Of a stretch of 13,297 nucleotides of DNA, positions 1-6,833 are shown piece after piece. The stretch covers positions 1-13,297 of the forward strand of contig USGS01000042.1 of the NCBI GenBank assembly GCA_900554275.1. The letters run 5' to 3'. The notes beneath the pieces were generated by a model, which worked only from the letters and a program-made list of their open reading frames with translations, did no database searches and was not told the origin of the DNA. Within the stretch, counting starts at the first letter, position 1. Each line of letters begins with the position of its first letter. A program made the translations under genes and the position numbers. This DNA comes from an uncultured Eubacteriales bacterium (GTDB lineage: Bacteria > Bacillota > Clostridia > Oscillospirales > Oscillospiraceae).

Positions 1-2
1 CC

Positions 3-365
3 GCCGGTGAGATCTACGAGCAGCTGGTACATATCGGGCCGGGTGACGTGCTGGTGAGCATCAGCTTCCCCCGGTACTCCAAGATGGCCATCCACGCGGT
101 GGAGTTCGCCTGCCAGCGGGGCGGCGACGTGGTGGCGGTGACGGACAGCCCCATGTCTCCCATGTACAAGATGGCGTCGGCGTCGCTGCTGGCGTCCAGC
201 GATATGATCTCCTTTGTGGACTCCATGGCCGCGCCGCTGAGTCTGCTGAACGCGCTGATCCTGGCCGTGGGTCAGCAGCGGCGGGACGACCTGTCCGCCA
301 CGCTGGCGGAGATGGAGCAGGTGTGGTCGAAGTACAGCATCTTCGGGAAAGAGGACGATGAGTAA
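3..365 (+). CDS. RpiR/MurR-family transcriptional regulator, C-terminal SIS-domain part (5' truncated)
   Basis: This is the 3' end of a gene that begins before the window. The frame is open from base 3 and ends at a TAA at 363-365, giving 120 visible residues. They look like the second half of a SIS (sugar isomerase) domain: a G-P-G-D-V-L stretch, then S-I-S-F-P-R-Y-S, then A-V-T-D-S-P-M-S-P, the core of the phosphosugar-binding fold in RpiR-type regulators. In that family an N-terminal helix-turn-helix binds DNA and the SIS domain senses a sugar phosphate; the helix-turn-helix would lie outside the window. The next gene starts inside its last codons (8-nt overlap), so the two are probably co-transcribed. 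The ligand cannot be inferred. A stand-alone SIS protein is possible but less likely. Confidence 0.75.
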   Translation, partial: AGEIYEQLVHIGPGDVLVSISFPRYSKMAIHAVEFACQRGGDVVAVTDSPMSPMYKMASASLLASSDMISFVDSMAAPLSLLNALILAVGQQRRDDLSATLAEMEQVWSKYSIFGKEDDE

Positions 366-1611
366 GGATATTGTGGTCATCGGCGGCGGCGCTGCCGGAC
401 TGATGGCGGCCATCACCGCGGCGCGATGCGGCGCGGTAGTGACGCTGCTGGAGCCCAACGAACGGCTGGGCAAAAAAGTGAATATCACCGGCAAGGGCCG
501 GTGCAACGTGACCAACGACTGTGACCGCGACACACTGCTGGGGAACATCCCCGGCAACGGGCGGTTTCTGTACAGCGCGCTGACCCGGTTCACGCCGCGG
601 GACACCATGGCGTTCTTCGAGGGGCTGGGCGTGCCGCTGAAGGTGGAGCGGGGCAGCCGGGTGTTCCCGGTGTCCGACAGCGCGTTCGACATCACCAACG
701 CTCTGGAGCGGGAGCTGAAGCGGCTGCGGGTGCGCTGGGTGCGCGACCGGGCGGCGGACATCGTGACGGAGAGCGGCGCGGTGCGGGCCGTGACAGGGGA
801 GAAGGGGACGTATCCGGCGGAGGCGGTCATCGTGGCCACCGGCGGCGTGTCCTATCCCGGCACTGGCTCTACCGGCGACGGCTACCGGCTGGCGTCGTCG
901 CTGGGACATACCGTCATCCCGCCCAGAGGGTCGCTTGTGCCGCTGGAGAGCGATGATGGCGACTGTGCCACCATGCAGGGGCTGAGCCTGCGGAACGTGG
1001 AGCTGACGGTGCTGAACGGAAAAAACAAGCCGGTGTTCCGGGAGTTCGGCGAGATGCTGTTCACCCACTTCGGCGTGTCCGGGCCGCTGGTGCTTTCCGC
1101 CAGCGCCCACCTGCGGCGGTGGGATAAGGAGCAGTACCGGCTGTCCATCGACCTGAAGCCGGCGCTGGACGAGCAGAAGCTGGAGGCGCGGCTGCTGCGG
1201 GACATCGGCGAGAATCCCAACCGGGATATGAGCAACATCGCGGCGGGGCTGGTACACCGGAGCATGGTGGCCGTGGTGCTGCGGCGGCTGAGCATTCCGG
1301 CGGAGGAGAAGGGCAACAGCCTGACAAAGGAGCAGCGCCGGGCGTTGGTGCAGCTTCTGAAGCATTTCACGGTGAATGTTACCGGGCCGAGGCCGGTGGC
1401 GGAGGCCATCGTCACCGCCGGCGGCGTGAAGGTGGGGGAGGTAATGCCCAACACCATGGCGTCCAAGCTGGTGGAGGGACTGTATTTCGCCGGCGAGGTG
1501 CTGGATGTGGACGCGTATACCGGTGGGTTCAATTTGCAGATCGCCTGGGCCACCGGGCATTTGGCGGGACTGTCCGCCGCGGAGGAAAATGAGAATGAAG
1601 CGCATGAATGA
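358..1611 (+). CDS. HI0933/YhiN-family NAD(P)/FAD-dependent oxidoreductase
   Basis: This is a 417-residue flavoprotein, full length for the HI0933 (YhiN, BaiN-like) family. An N-terminal dinucleotide-binding motif G-G-G-A-A-G is at residues 9-14, with Glu32 at the end of the second strand to hold the FAD ribose. The family signature L-G-K-K-V-N-I-T-G-K-G-R-C-N follows at 37-50. The C-terminal FAD-contacting motif G-E-V-L-D-V-D-A-Y-T-G-G-F-N starts near residue 379. The physiological substrate of most members is unknown. Some clostridial relatives are annotated BaiN (a bile-acid intermediate reductase), but nothing here supports that role. The ATG start overlaps the upstream stop and the 3' end overlaps the cytidylate kinase start, so translation is probably coupled. 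It is expected to be cytoplasmic. Confidence 0.88.
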   Translation: MSKDIVVIGGGAAGLMAAITAARCGAVVTLLEPNERLGKKVNITGKGRCNVTNDCDRDTLLGNIPGNGRFLYSALTRFTPRDTMAFFEGLGVPLKVERGSRVFPVSDSAFDITNALERELKRLRVRWVRDRAADIVTESGAVRAVTGEKGTYPAEAVIVATGGVSYPGTGSTGDGYRLASSLGHTVIPPRGSLVPLESDDGDCATMQGLSLRNVELTVLNGKNKPVFREFGEMLFTHFGVSGPLVLSASAHLRRWDKEQYRLSIDLKPALDEQKLEARLLRDIGENPNRDMSNIAAGLVHRSMVAVVLRRLSIPAEEKGNSLTKEQRRALVQLLKHFTVNVTGPRPVAEAIVTAGGVKVGEVMPNTMASKLVEGLYFAGEVLDVDAYTGGFNLQIAWATGHLAGLSAAEENENEAHE

Positions 1612-2287
1612 GAAGATATATGCCGTGGCCGTTGACGGGCCCTCCGGCGCGGGAAAGAGCACGCTGGCCAGAGCGGCGGCGGAGCGGCTGGGCATCCTGT
1701 ATGTGGATACCGGGGCAATTTACCGCACCATCGGCGTGTATGTGTACCGTCACCATATCGACCCCAAGGACGCCGCGGCGGTGGCCGCCGTGCTGCCGGA
1801 GATCACCATCAGCCTGCGGCATGACGAGGCGGGCCTGCAGCGGATGTACCTTAATGGCGAGGACGTGACGAAGGAGATCCGGCTGCCGGCCATGTCCATG
1901 TACGCCTCCGACGTGTCGGCCATCCCGGCGGTGCGGGACTATCTGATGGAGCTGCAGCGGTCACTGGCCCGGGAACACAGCGTCATCATGGATGGGCGGG
2001 ACATCGGCACGGTGGTGCTGCCTGATGCGGACGTGAAGGTGTTCCTGTGCGCCGATGTGGCCGTGCGGGCCAGGCGGCGGTGTCTGGAGCTGGAAAAGAG
2101 AGGCACGCCCAAGCCCTATGACCAGGTGCTGAAGGAGATGGAGGAGCGGGATTATCAGGATACCCACCGGGAGGTGGCGCCCCTGCGGCCCGCTGACGAC
2201 GCCATCATGATCGACAACACGGATATGGACTTTGAGGCCAGCTGCGAGCTGCTGCTGGACGTGATACGGGGGAGCGTTGCGGATTGA
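1595..2287 (+). CDS. cmk: (d)CMP kinase (cytidylate kinase)
   Basis: Cytidylate kinase phosphorylates CMP and dCMP with ATP, recycling cytidine nucleotides for nucleic acid and lipid synthesis. With the start at 1595 the protein has 230 residues, normal for bacterial Cmk. The P-loop G-P-S-G-A-G-K-S-T lies at residues 15-23, followed by the L-Y-V-D-T-G-A-I-Y-R substrate-binding stretch. The D-G-R-D-I-G-T motif begins at residue 133, and the R-D-x-x-D..R-x-x-A-P-L-R-P-A-D-D-A lid and C-terminal signature is complete. ATG 1595 was chosen because GGAGG at 1581-1585 lies 9 nt upstream; ATG 1589 is too close and ATG 1604 rather far. The start overlaps the flavoprotein's 3' end by 17 nt, and the TGA overlaps the TTG of the next gene. 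Confidence 0.95.
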   Translation: MKRMNEKIYAVAVDGPSGAGKSTLARAAAERLGILYVDTGAIYRTIGVYVYRHHIDPKDAAAVAAVLPEITISLRHDEAGLQRMYLNGEDVTKEIRLPAMSMYASDVSAIPAVRDYLMELQRSLAREHSVIMDGRDIGTVVLPDADVKVFLCADVAVRARRRCLELEKRGTPKPYDQVLKEMEERDYQDTHREVAPLRPADDAIMIDNTDMDFEASCELLLDVIRGSVAD

Positions 2288-2886
2288 GAAATAGGTTTTA
2301 TGCCAGAATATGGCGCATACTGCGTCCGCTGGTGCTGTTCTTCCTGCCGGTGGACCTGCGGGGTACGGAGCATCTGAAGGGGGACGAGCCGGTGCTGTTG
2401 TGCGCCAACCACTCCAGCGCCTGGGACCCGATCCTGTTCGTGCTGTCCATGCCGCAGAGGTTCAACGTGCGGATCATGGCCAAGAAACAGCTGTTCGCCA
2501 TCCCCATCGTGGGGGGCTTTCTGCGGGCCATCGGCGTGTTCCCCGTAGACCGGGGCAACAGCGACATCGGCGCGGTGAAAACCGCCATTCAGAGCCTGCG
2601 GGACGGGTGGAATTTGTTCCTGTTCCCGGAGGGGACGCGGGTGAAGCAGCCCGGGCAGGTGGAGGCCAAGGCCGGCGCAGGCATGATGGCCATACGGGCC
2701 GGGGTGAAATTAGCGCCGGTGTTCATCGGCATGAAGAAGAGATTGTTCCGCAAGACGCCCATCATCATCGGCGAACCATTCGAGCCGGTGTATACCGGGC
2801 GAAAGGGCACGGCGGAGGAATACACTGCCAACAGCCATGAAGTCATGCGCCGGGCCTATGCCCTGGGAGGCGTGTCATGGAAGTGA
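2284..2886 (+). CDS. plsC: 1-acyl-sn-glycerol-3-phosphate acyltransferase (PlsC family)
   Basis: PlsC adds the second acyl chain to lysophosphatidic acid to make phosphatidic acid at the inner membrane face. The 200-residue protein has the catalytic H-x4-D motif at His43-Asp48 (N-H-S-S-A-W-D) and the F-P-E-G-T-R phosphate-binding motif at residues 114-119. A hydrophobic stretch at about residues 14-22 may be a short membrane anchor. The V-F-P-V-D-R motif between these boxes is also typical. The start is a TTG sharing bases with the cmk stop (TTGA), which implies reinitiation or coupled translation. The 3' end overlaps the IspH start by 10 nt. Acyl donor and chain preference cannot be read from sequence. 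Confidence 0.9.
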   Translation: MRNRFYARIWRILRPLVLFFLPVDLRGTEHLKGDEPVLLCANHSSAWDPILFVLSMPQRFNVRIMAKKQLFAIPIVGGFLRAIGVFPVDRGNSDIGAVKTAIQSLRDGWNLFLFPEGTRVKQPGQVEAKAGAGMMAIRAGVKLAPVFIGMKKRLFRKTPIIIGEPFEPVYTGRKGTAEEYTANSHEVMRRAYALGGVSWK

Positions 2887-4802
2887 TCCTGGCAAAAACG
2901 GCGGGCTTTTGCTACGGCGTGGAGCGGGCGGTGGAACTGGCGAAAAGGACCGCCGCAGAGGGCGGCTGCGTCATGCTGGGCAGCATCATCCACAACGCGG
3001 CGGTGGTACAGGAGCTGGAAGCGCTGGGTGCGCGGACGGTGGAGGATGTGTCCCAAATACAGCCGGGGGAAACGGTGGTCATCCGTTCTCACGGCGAACC
3101 GGTGGAGACGTACCGGGTCCTGGAGGAAAAGGGCGCGCGCATCGTGGATGCCACCTGTCCCAATGTGGCGCGGATACACCAGCTGGTGGCCAAGGCGGAG
3201 GCGGAGGGGCGGACGCCCCTCATCATCGGCGAGGCCCACCATCCGGAGGTGCTGGCAGCCGCCAGCCGGTCGCCCCATTCCGTGATCCTGGAAGGACCGG
3301 AGGAGCTGGAAAAGTGGCTGGCGGAGAGGCCGGAGCGGCGGGAAATGCCTTTGCTGGCTGTCGCGCAGACCACGTGTATTCAGACGATATGGCAAAATGC
3401 TCAGAAAATTCTAAAAAAAGAGTGTACAAACGCCGAAATCTTTGATACAATATGTCTTGCTACGCATAAGCGTCAAACGGAGGCGGCGGAACTGGCCGCC
3501 AAGGTGGACGTGATGGTCGTGGTAGGTGACCGTAAAAGTGCCAACACCAAACATTTGACAGAGATCAGCAGGATGAGATGCCCCACCGTCTATCAGATAG
3601 AGGGTGCGGAGGAGCTAAGGGTTGACTTTCTTAAGGGATGTTCTGTGGCGGGGCTTACAGCCGGTGCTTCCACGCCCGCGGGCATTATTAAGGAGGTATA
3701 TGCAACGATGAGCGACGAGATCAAAACCATGGAAGCTACGGAAGAGAGCTTCGAGGAAATGCTGGAGAAATCTTTTAAGACTTTGAATACAGGAGAGAAG
3801 GTAACCGGTATCGTGACGGCCATTGGTCCTACCGAGGTGCAGGTGGACCTGGGCTGCAAGCAGGCGGGCTACATCTCTGTGGACGAGTTGTCCGCAGACC
3901 CCAACGTGAAGCCCGAGGACGTCGTCAAGGTCGGCGATGAGATCGAAACTTACATCATCCGCGTCAATGACGTGGAGGGCTTTGCCATGCTGTCCAAGAA
4001 GCGCCTGGACGCCGTCAAGGTGTGGGAGGACATCGAGAAGGCCCGCGAGGAGAAGACCACCCTGGAGGGGAAGGTCACCGAGGAGAACAAGGGCGGTATC
4101 GTGGTGAACGTGAAGGGTGTGCGTGTGTTCGTGCCCGCTTCCCAGTCCGGTCTGCCCCGCGGCGCTGAGCTGAGCACCATGATCGGCCAGACCGTGTCCC
4201 TGCGGATCACCGAGGTCAACCGCGCCCGCCGCCGCGTCGTCGGCTCTATCAAGGCCGTGACCTATGAGGCCCGTCAGGCCGCCCAGGCGGAGATCTGGAA
4301 CAACATCGAGGTGGGCAAGCGCTACACCGGTACGGTGAAGTCCATGACCTCCTACGGCGTATTCGTGGACATCGGCGGTGTGGACGGTATGGTCCATATC
4401 TCTGAGCTGTCCTGGAGCCGCATCAAGAACCCCGCCGAGGTCGTCTCCGTGGGCGACACGCTGGAGGTGTACGTCATTTCCTTCGACCCCGAGAAGCACA
4501 AGATCTCTTTGGGCGTGAAGGATCGCAGCATGAACCCCTGGGACAAGTTCATGGCTACCTATCACGTGGGCGATGTGGCGAACGTGCGTATTGTGAAGCT
4601 GATGACCTTCGGCGCGTTTGCTGAGGTCGTGCCCGGTGTGGACGGTCTGATCCACATCTCCCAGATCGCGGATCGCCGCATCGAGAAGCCCGGCGAGGGC
4701 GAGATGGTGGACGCCAAGATCACGGCCATCGACGAGGAGAAGCAGAAGATCTCCCTGTCCATCCGTGCGCTGCTGACCCCCGCCGCTGAGGACGAGGAAT
4801 AA
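2877..4802 (+). CDS. ispH: Bifunctional IspH (HMBPP reductase) - 30S ribosomal protein S1 fusion
   Basis: This 641-residue protein joins two functions. Residues 1-275 are IspH (LytB), the 4Fe-4S enzyme that reduces HMBPP to IPP and DMAPP in the last step of the MEP isoprenoid pathway. The three cluster cysteines are at 12, 94 and 193, with the substrate-binding S-H-G (71-73), H-P-E (122-124) and Q-T-T (164-166) motifs. Residues from about 306 to 632 carry four S1 RNA-binding domains (about 306-377, 396-460, 479-549, 564-632); domains 3 and 4 are most canonical (Y-G-V-F-V-D-I-G-G-V-D-G-M-V-H-I-S). The fusion is known in Clostridia. It ends an overlapping operon; GGGAGG at 2865-2870 precedes the ATG. 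The S1 half uses more C-ending codons than the IspH half, as expected for an abundant ribosome-associated protein. An internal ribosome binding site and Met278 could make a separate S1. Confidence 0.95.
   Translation: MEVILAKTAGFCYGVERAVELAKRTAAEGGCVMLGSIIHNAAVVQELEALGARTVEDVSQIQPGETVVIRSHGEPVETYRVLEEKGARIVDATCPNVARIHQLVAKAEAEGRTPLIIGEAHHPEVLAAASRSPHSVILEGPEELEKWLAERPERREMPLLAVAQTTCIQTIWQNAQKILKKECTNAEIFDTICLATHKRQTEAAELAAKVDVMVVVGDRKSANTKHLTEISRMRCPTVYQIEGAEELRVDFLKGCSVAGLTAGASTPAGIIKEVYATMSDEIKTMEATEESFEEMLEKSFKTLNTGEKVTGIVTAIGPTEVQVDLGCKQAGYISVDELSADPNVKPEDVVKVGDEIETYIIRVNDVEGFAMLSKKRLDAVKVWEDIEKAREEKTTLEGKVTEENKGGIVVNVKGVRVFVPASQSGLPRGAELSTMIGQTVSLRITEVNRARRRVVGSIKAVTYEARQAAQAEIWNNIEVGKRYTGTVKSMTSYGVFVDIGGVDGMVHISELSWSRIKNPAEVVSVGDTLEVYVISFDPEKHKISLGVKDRSMNPWDKFMATYHVGDVANVRIVKLMTFGAFAEVVPGVDGLIHISQIADRRIEKPGEGEMVDAKITAIDEEKQKISLSIRALLTPAAEDEE
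3423..3451 (+). promoter_or_regulatory. Candidate internal promoter upstream of the S1 half
   Basis: A short AT-rich patch inside the IspH coding region contains TGTACA (3423-3428), a 17-nt spacer and TACAAT (3446-3451) preceded by TGA, an extended -10 form. The match to sigma-70/SigA sites is 4 of 6 for the -35 and 5 of 6 for the -10. It sits about 250 nt ahead of the internal S1 start at 3708. The patch also encodes conserved IspH residues, so coincidence is quite possible. Confidence 0.3.
3690..3710 (+). promoter_or_regulatory. Internal Shine-Dalgarno and in-frame ATG for a separate S1 protein
   Basis: AAGGAGG at 3690-3696 is as strong as any ribosome binding site in the window. It is followed after 11 nt by an in-frame ATG at 3708 (Met278), exactly at the junction between the IspH and S1 parts. 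The product would be a 364-residue four-domain S1 protein. The alternative is that AAGGAGG simply encodes the Lys-Glu-Val near the end of IspH. Confidence 0.45.
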
Positions 4803-4904
4803 TTCCTCTGCAATGAACAAAAAACAACGGCGCATGGCTGTGTGCTCGTAAGACAGTAATTCTAAAAAATTGCTATTTTACGGCATCTGTCGAACAGGAT
4901 TGGG

Positions 4905-4957
4905 AAACAAACGAACATACGGCATTCAGCTTCGGCTGAGTGCCGTTGTTTGTTTTT
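4905..4957 (+). terminator. Rho-independent terminator after ispH-S1
   Basis: A 12-bp stem (4919-4930 with 4935-4946, one G-T wobble) closes on a TTCG tetraloop and is followed by TGTTTGTTTTT. An A-rich tract at 4905-4912 is complementary to 4948-4955, so the hairpin can extend and may act in both directions. It lies about 100 nt after the ispH-S1 stop and plausibly ends the housekeeping operon. Confidence 0.8.
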
Positions 4958-5240
4958 GGGGCGAAATACTTTATTTTTGCGCTCTGTATGGCAGGGATAG
5001 TGAAGCGGTGAAATAGTTGACATTTTCGTAGTAAAACCCTTATGAAACAGCGAATCACGCCATAATGAACCCTGTTTACCGCTGAGTACGGTTATTTGCG
5101 ATTATGTAGAAAACCCCACAAAACAGAAAAGTCAATAGTGGTGTATTTTGATGCAAAGTACGTTGAACCCCGAAAAAATCGCCCAATCGCCTTTGGTTCA
5201 TAGAAAAGTTACACTTTAATACGATAAATTTCGATGAGCC
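4958..5240. other. AT-rich intergenic region without a credible gene
   Basis: No open frame here has a ribosome binding site and protein-like composition on either strand. A weak promoter-like pair, TTGACA at 5017-5022 and TATGAA at 5041-5046, is present but leads into no gene. The base composition is clearly richer in A and T than the operon before it or the phage genes after it. I see no tRNA, no recognisable attachment site and no transposon end. Confidence 0.5.
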
Positions 5241-5242
5241 TA

Positions 5243-5284
5243 TTGAAAAATGACACATCTTCGTGTTATAACGTGTGTACACAC
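5243..5284 (+). promoter_or_regulatory. Promoter with a 12-bp palindromic operator candidate
   Basis: TTGAAA (5243-5248) and TATAAC (5267-5272) each match the SigA consensus at 5 of 6 positions, with an 18-nt spacer. Directly after the -10 lies the perfect palindrome GTGTGTACACAC (5273-5284), over the expected transcription start. A dimeric repressor bound there would block initiation. The next gene starts 26 nt downstream. The promoter call is fairly good; the operator role is inferred from position and symmetry alone. Confidence 0.5.
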
Positions 5285-5310
5285 AATAAGCGTGAATGGA
5301 GGTAAGGTAG

Positions 5311-5556
5311 ATGAAAAAGTTATTGTCTTGTGCGTTCAATATGGATAGCGGTTGCGTGGAGCTGAAGTTTAACGATGGCAGTATGATTGCTATTAACTGC
5401 ACCGCCGTCGAAAACGAAGTTGCCGACAATATGTATCAGCGGTCAGAGCTTGACTATCTTATCTACAATGACCCGTTGGCGTATGCTGACCTCGTTTTGA
5501 ATGGGAACCCAGAGGCGTATCTCAAATCTGTTACTGAGTACAAGCCTTTTGACTAA
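5311..5556 (+). CDS. Small DUF6061-like protein
   Basis: This 81-residue acidic protein has no signal peptide or membrane segment. GGAGG at 5298-5302, 8 nt before the ATG, and a good promoter just upstream support expression. The sequence (K-K-L-L-S-C-A-F-N-M-D-S-G-C-V-E-L near the start, then a T-A-V-E-N-E-V-A-D-N-M-Y-Q-R-S-E-L-D stretch) resembles small proteins I recall as DUF6061, found in gut Firmicutes and often near mobile DNA. The function is unknown. The opening half looks like two or three beta strands (a C-V-E-L-K-F-N-D-G-S-M-I hairpin) and the rest is helical. Its lower GC content contrasts with the host operon and the phage genes and suggests horizontal acquisition. The family name is from memory. 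Confidence 0.7.
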   Translation: MKKLLSCAFNMDSGCVELKFNDGSMIAINCTAVENEVADNMYQRSELDYLIYNDPLAYADLVLNGNPEAYLKSVTEYKPFD

Positions 5557-5617
5557 AGCTCGGTATACCAAACACCGAATTAAGAATGGACTTTGAGAGA
5601 AAGTGAGGTATAACAAT

Positions 5618-6256
5618 TTGAAACAGATTATTACTATTCAGCACACGCAATCAATTCACCACACAAATGGTATGGTGGGTTCTTGGACAGATTGGGATCT
5701 TTCTGAATTAGGCATTGAACAGGCTGAAAGAATAGGGCAGAAATTAGCGAAGCAGTTATCCGGTCACAAAATTGTTATGTATGCTTCCGATCTTCTGCGA
5801 GCAAAGCACACCGCTGAAATTGTCGCAAAGCATATGGGAATCACACCTAACATTAGAACGGAACTTCGAGAGCGCAATTTAGGTAAATGCGTTGGCAAAT
5901 CTGTTCAGTGGCTTCGTGAGAACATTGAGGTTCAAGAGAAAACCATTGATGACAGGATGTTTTCTGATGCTGAGAGTAGACGAGACGAATGGAATCGCTT
6001 AAAACCTCTTTTTGACGAGATAATGGCAAGTAATGATGAATGCATCATTGTAGTATCACATGGCGATTTGCTGAGCGTTTGGAATACGATGTTCCTCGGA
6101 ATGGATGTGGAAACGCTGAATCAGTTTGAACTTTTTGGTATGGCAGGCGGCGTTTCTTTCATGCTTCAAAACGATGAGGGTAAGCGATTTATCAAGAAAA
6201 TGAGCGATTTGTCTTACATGGCAAATCAATTTATATGTGAAAAGCGTGAGGTATAA
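5618..6256 (+). CDS. Histidine phosphatase (phosphoglycerate mutase-like) family protein
   Basis: The 212-residue protein has the layout of the branch-1 histidine phosphatases, which form a phosphohistidine on the first catalytic His. The N-terminal motif reads I-Q-H-T-Q-S (His9 as nucleophile), where the usual family motif is R-H-G-x-T/S, so the phosphate-binding Arg is replaced by Gln8. The second Arg (S-D-L-L-R-A-K-H-T-A, Arg61), the L-R-E-R-N-L-G-K acid region and the second catalytic His (V-V-S-H-G-D, His148) are present. TTG 5618 was chosen because AGTGAGGT (5602-5609) lies 8 nt upstream; GTG 5603 would overlap that site and is the alternative. It follows the DUF6061-like gene by about 60 nt and may share its promoter. 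Substrate unknown. It is AT-richer than the flanks. Confidence 0.82.
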   Translation: MKQIITIQHTQSIHHTNGMVGSWTDWDLSELGIEQAERIGQKLAKQLSGHKIVMYASDLLRAKHTAEIVAKHMGITPNIRTELRERNLGKCVGKSVQWLRENIEVQEKTIDDRMFSDAESRRDEWNRLKPLFDEIMASNDECIIVVSHGDLLSVWNTMFLGMDVETLNQFELFGMAGGVSFMLQNDEGKRFIKKMSDLSYMANQFICEKREV

Positions 6257-6371
6257 ATAAAATGGACTTTTTACTGTTTTACGACCAACGAGCCTCGCGC
6301 CGTTGTTTTTTTGTGTTCACTTTGTTTTTTCTGCTGGTTGCGGGTGTCTTTTTTGTGTTTTGTCGACCACG

Positions 6372-6405
6372 GGTTACTTTCTTTCCTTGGCGAAAGAAAG
6401 TAACC
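6372..6405. repeat. Perfect 14-bp inverted repeat
   Basis: GGTTACTTTCTTTC at 6372-6385 pairs perfectly with 6392-6405 around a 6-nt loop. It is the first of the hairpin series. I recall very similar hairpins as dispersed repeats in gut Clostridia, but cannot check this here. Confidence 0.8.
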
Positions 6406-6416
6406 AAAGAACGCCA

Positions 6417-6456
6417 TTTAAGGGGAGAGGGATTTCGATTTCCCTCTCCCCTTAAA
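6417..6456. repeat. Perfect 16-bp inverted repeat
   Basis: The arm 6417-6432 pairs perfectly with 6441-6456, with an 8-nt loop. One arm is purine-rich (A-A-G-G-G-G-A-G-A-G-G-G) and the other pyrimidine-rich. There is no T-tract in the expected place, so a terminator role is doubtful. Confidence 0.8.
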
Positions 6457-6477
6457 AATCCCCTCACCTTGAAACGA

Positions 6478-6511
6478 CCAAAGAGGGAGGGCTGCGGCCC
6501 TCCCTCTTTGG
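6478..6511. repeat. Perfect 15-bp inverted repeat
   Basis: The arm 6478-6492 pairs perfectly with 6497-6511 around a TGCG tetraloop. It is followed at once by a smaller perfect hairpin at 6514-6528 (6 bp, 3-nt loop). Confidence 0.8.
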
Positions 6512-6610
6512 AAACACCCTCCGGGTGTGGGCGATTATCAAATCGCGCCTTTGCCGCAAAGCGGTAAAGGTAGGTGGCGGCCTTTGGCCGCTGTTGACAT
6601 GAAATGGGGA

Positions 6611-6654
6611 CGGATTCCCACGCCAGTGACATCGGTCACTGGCTCGGAATGACA
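6611..6654. repeat. Palindromic element, copy 1
   Basis: A lower stem ATTCC/GGAAT (6614-6618 with 6646-6650), an asymmetric internal loop (CAC opposite TC) and a perfect 9-bp upper stem (6622-6630 with 6635-6643) closed by ATCG. It has the same architecture as copy 2 at 6834-6875, with a compensatory change in the lower stem. Confidence 0.8.
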
Positions 6655-6692
6655 CCGCTACGCGGTGTTTGGGCGGACAGGGTCGTCCGCCC
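6652..6692. repeat. Two adjacent perfect hairpins
   Basis: ACACCGC pairs with GCGGTGT (6652-6658 and 6662-6668, 3-nt loop). Directly after it, GGGCGGAC pairs with GTCCGCCC (6671-6678 and 6685-6692, 6-nt loop). Both are inserted between copy 1 and its downstream direct repeat, relative to copy 2. Confidence 0.75.
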
Positions 6693-6696
6693 CTAC

Positions 6697-6725
6697 GGAC
6701 GGTCGCAAGGAGTGCGGTGGTAAAA
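6697..6725 (+). repeat. Direct repeat following copy 1
   Basis: The run GGACGGTCGCAAGGAGTGCG and the bases after it up to TAAAA recur, with a few substitutions and one inserted base, at 6886-6915. Each copy lies downstream of one copy of the palindromic element, so the repeated unit is larger than the hairpin. Confidence 0.65.
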
Positions 6726-6833
6726 CGGCGGGGCGATGCACCCCAAGGGTACTTGCTTCGCGGCGAGCACTGGGCCGCCTTTGCACAAGGTAGGCAGGGG
6801 ATTCCGCGCCTGCGGGCGCGGGGACGGGAGTTA

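Noticed and set aside
61..1695. Long minus-strand open frame of 544 codons opposite the flavoprotein gene
   Set aside because: It has a low-complexity, Arg/His/Pro/Gln-rich product, no ribosome binding site, and lies opposite a clear conserved gene. GC-rich codons with G or C at the third position produce such mirror frames.
3615..4835. Minus-strand open frame of 406 codons opposite the S1 domains
   Set aside because: It is rich in His, Leu and Asp with repeats that mirror the S1 repeats on the other strand; no start signal.
5017..5046. Promoter-like pair TTGACA / TATGAA
   Set aside because: The -10 is weak, and no gene or structured RNA follows for more than 250 bases. Too little support to list as a promoter.
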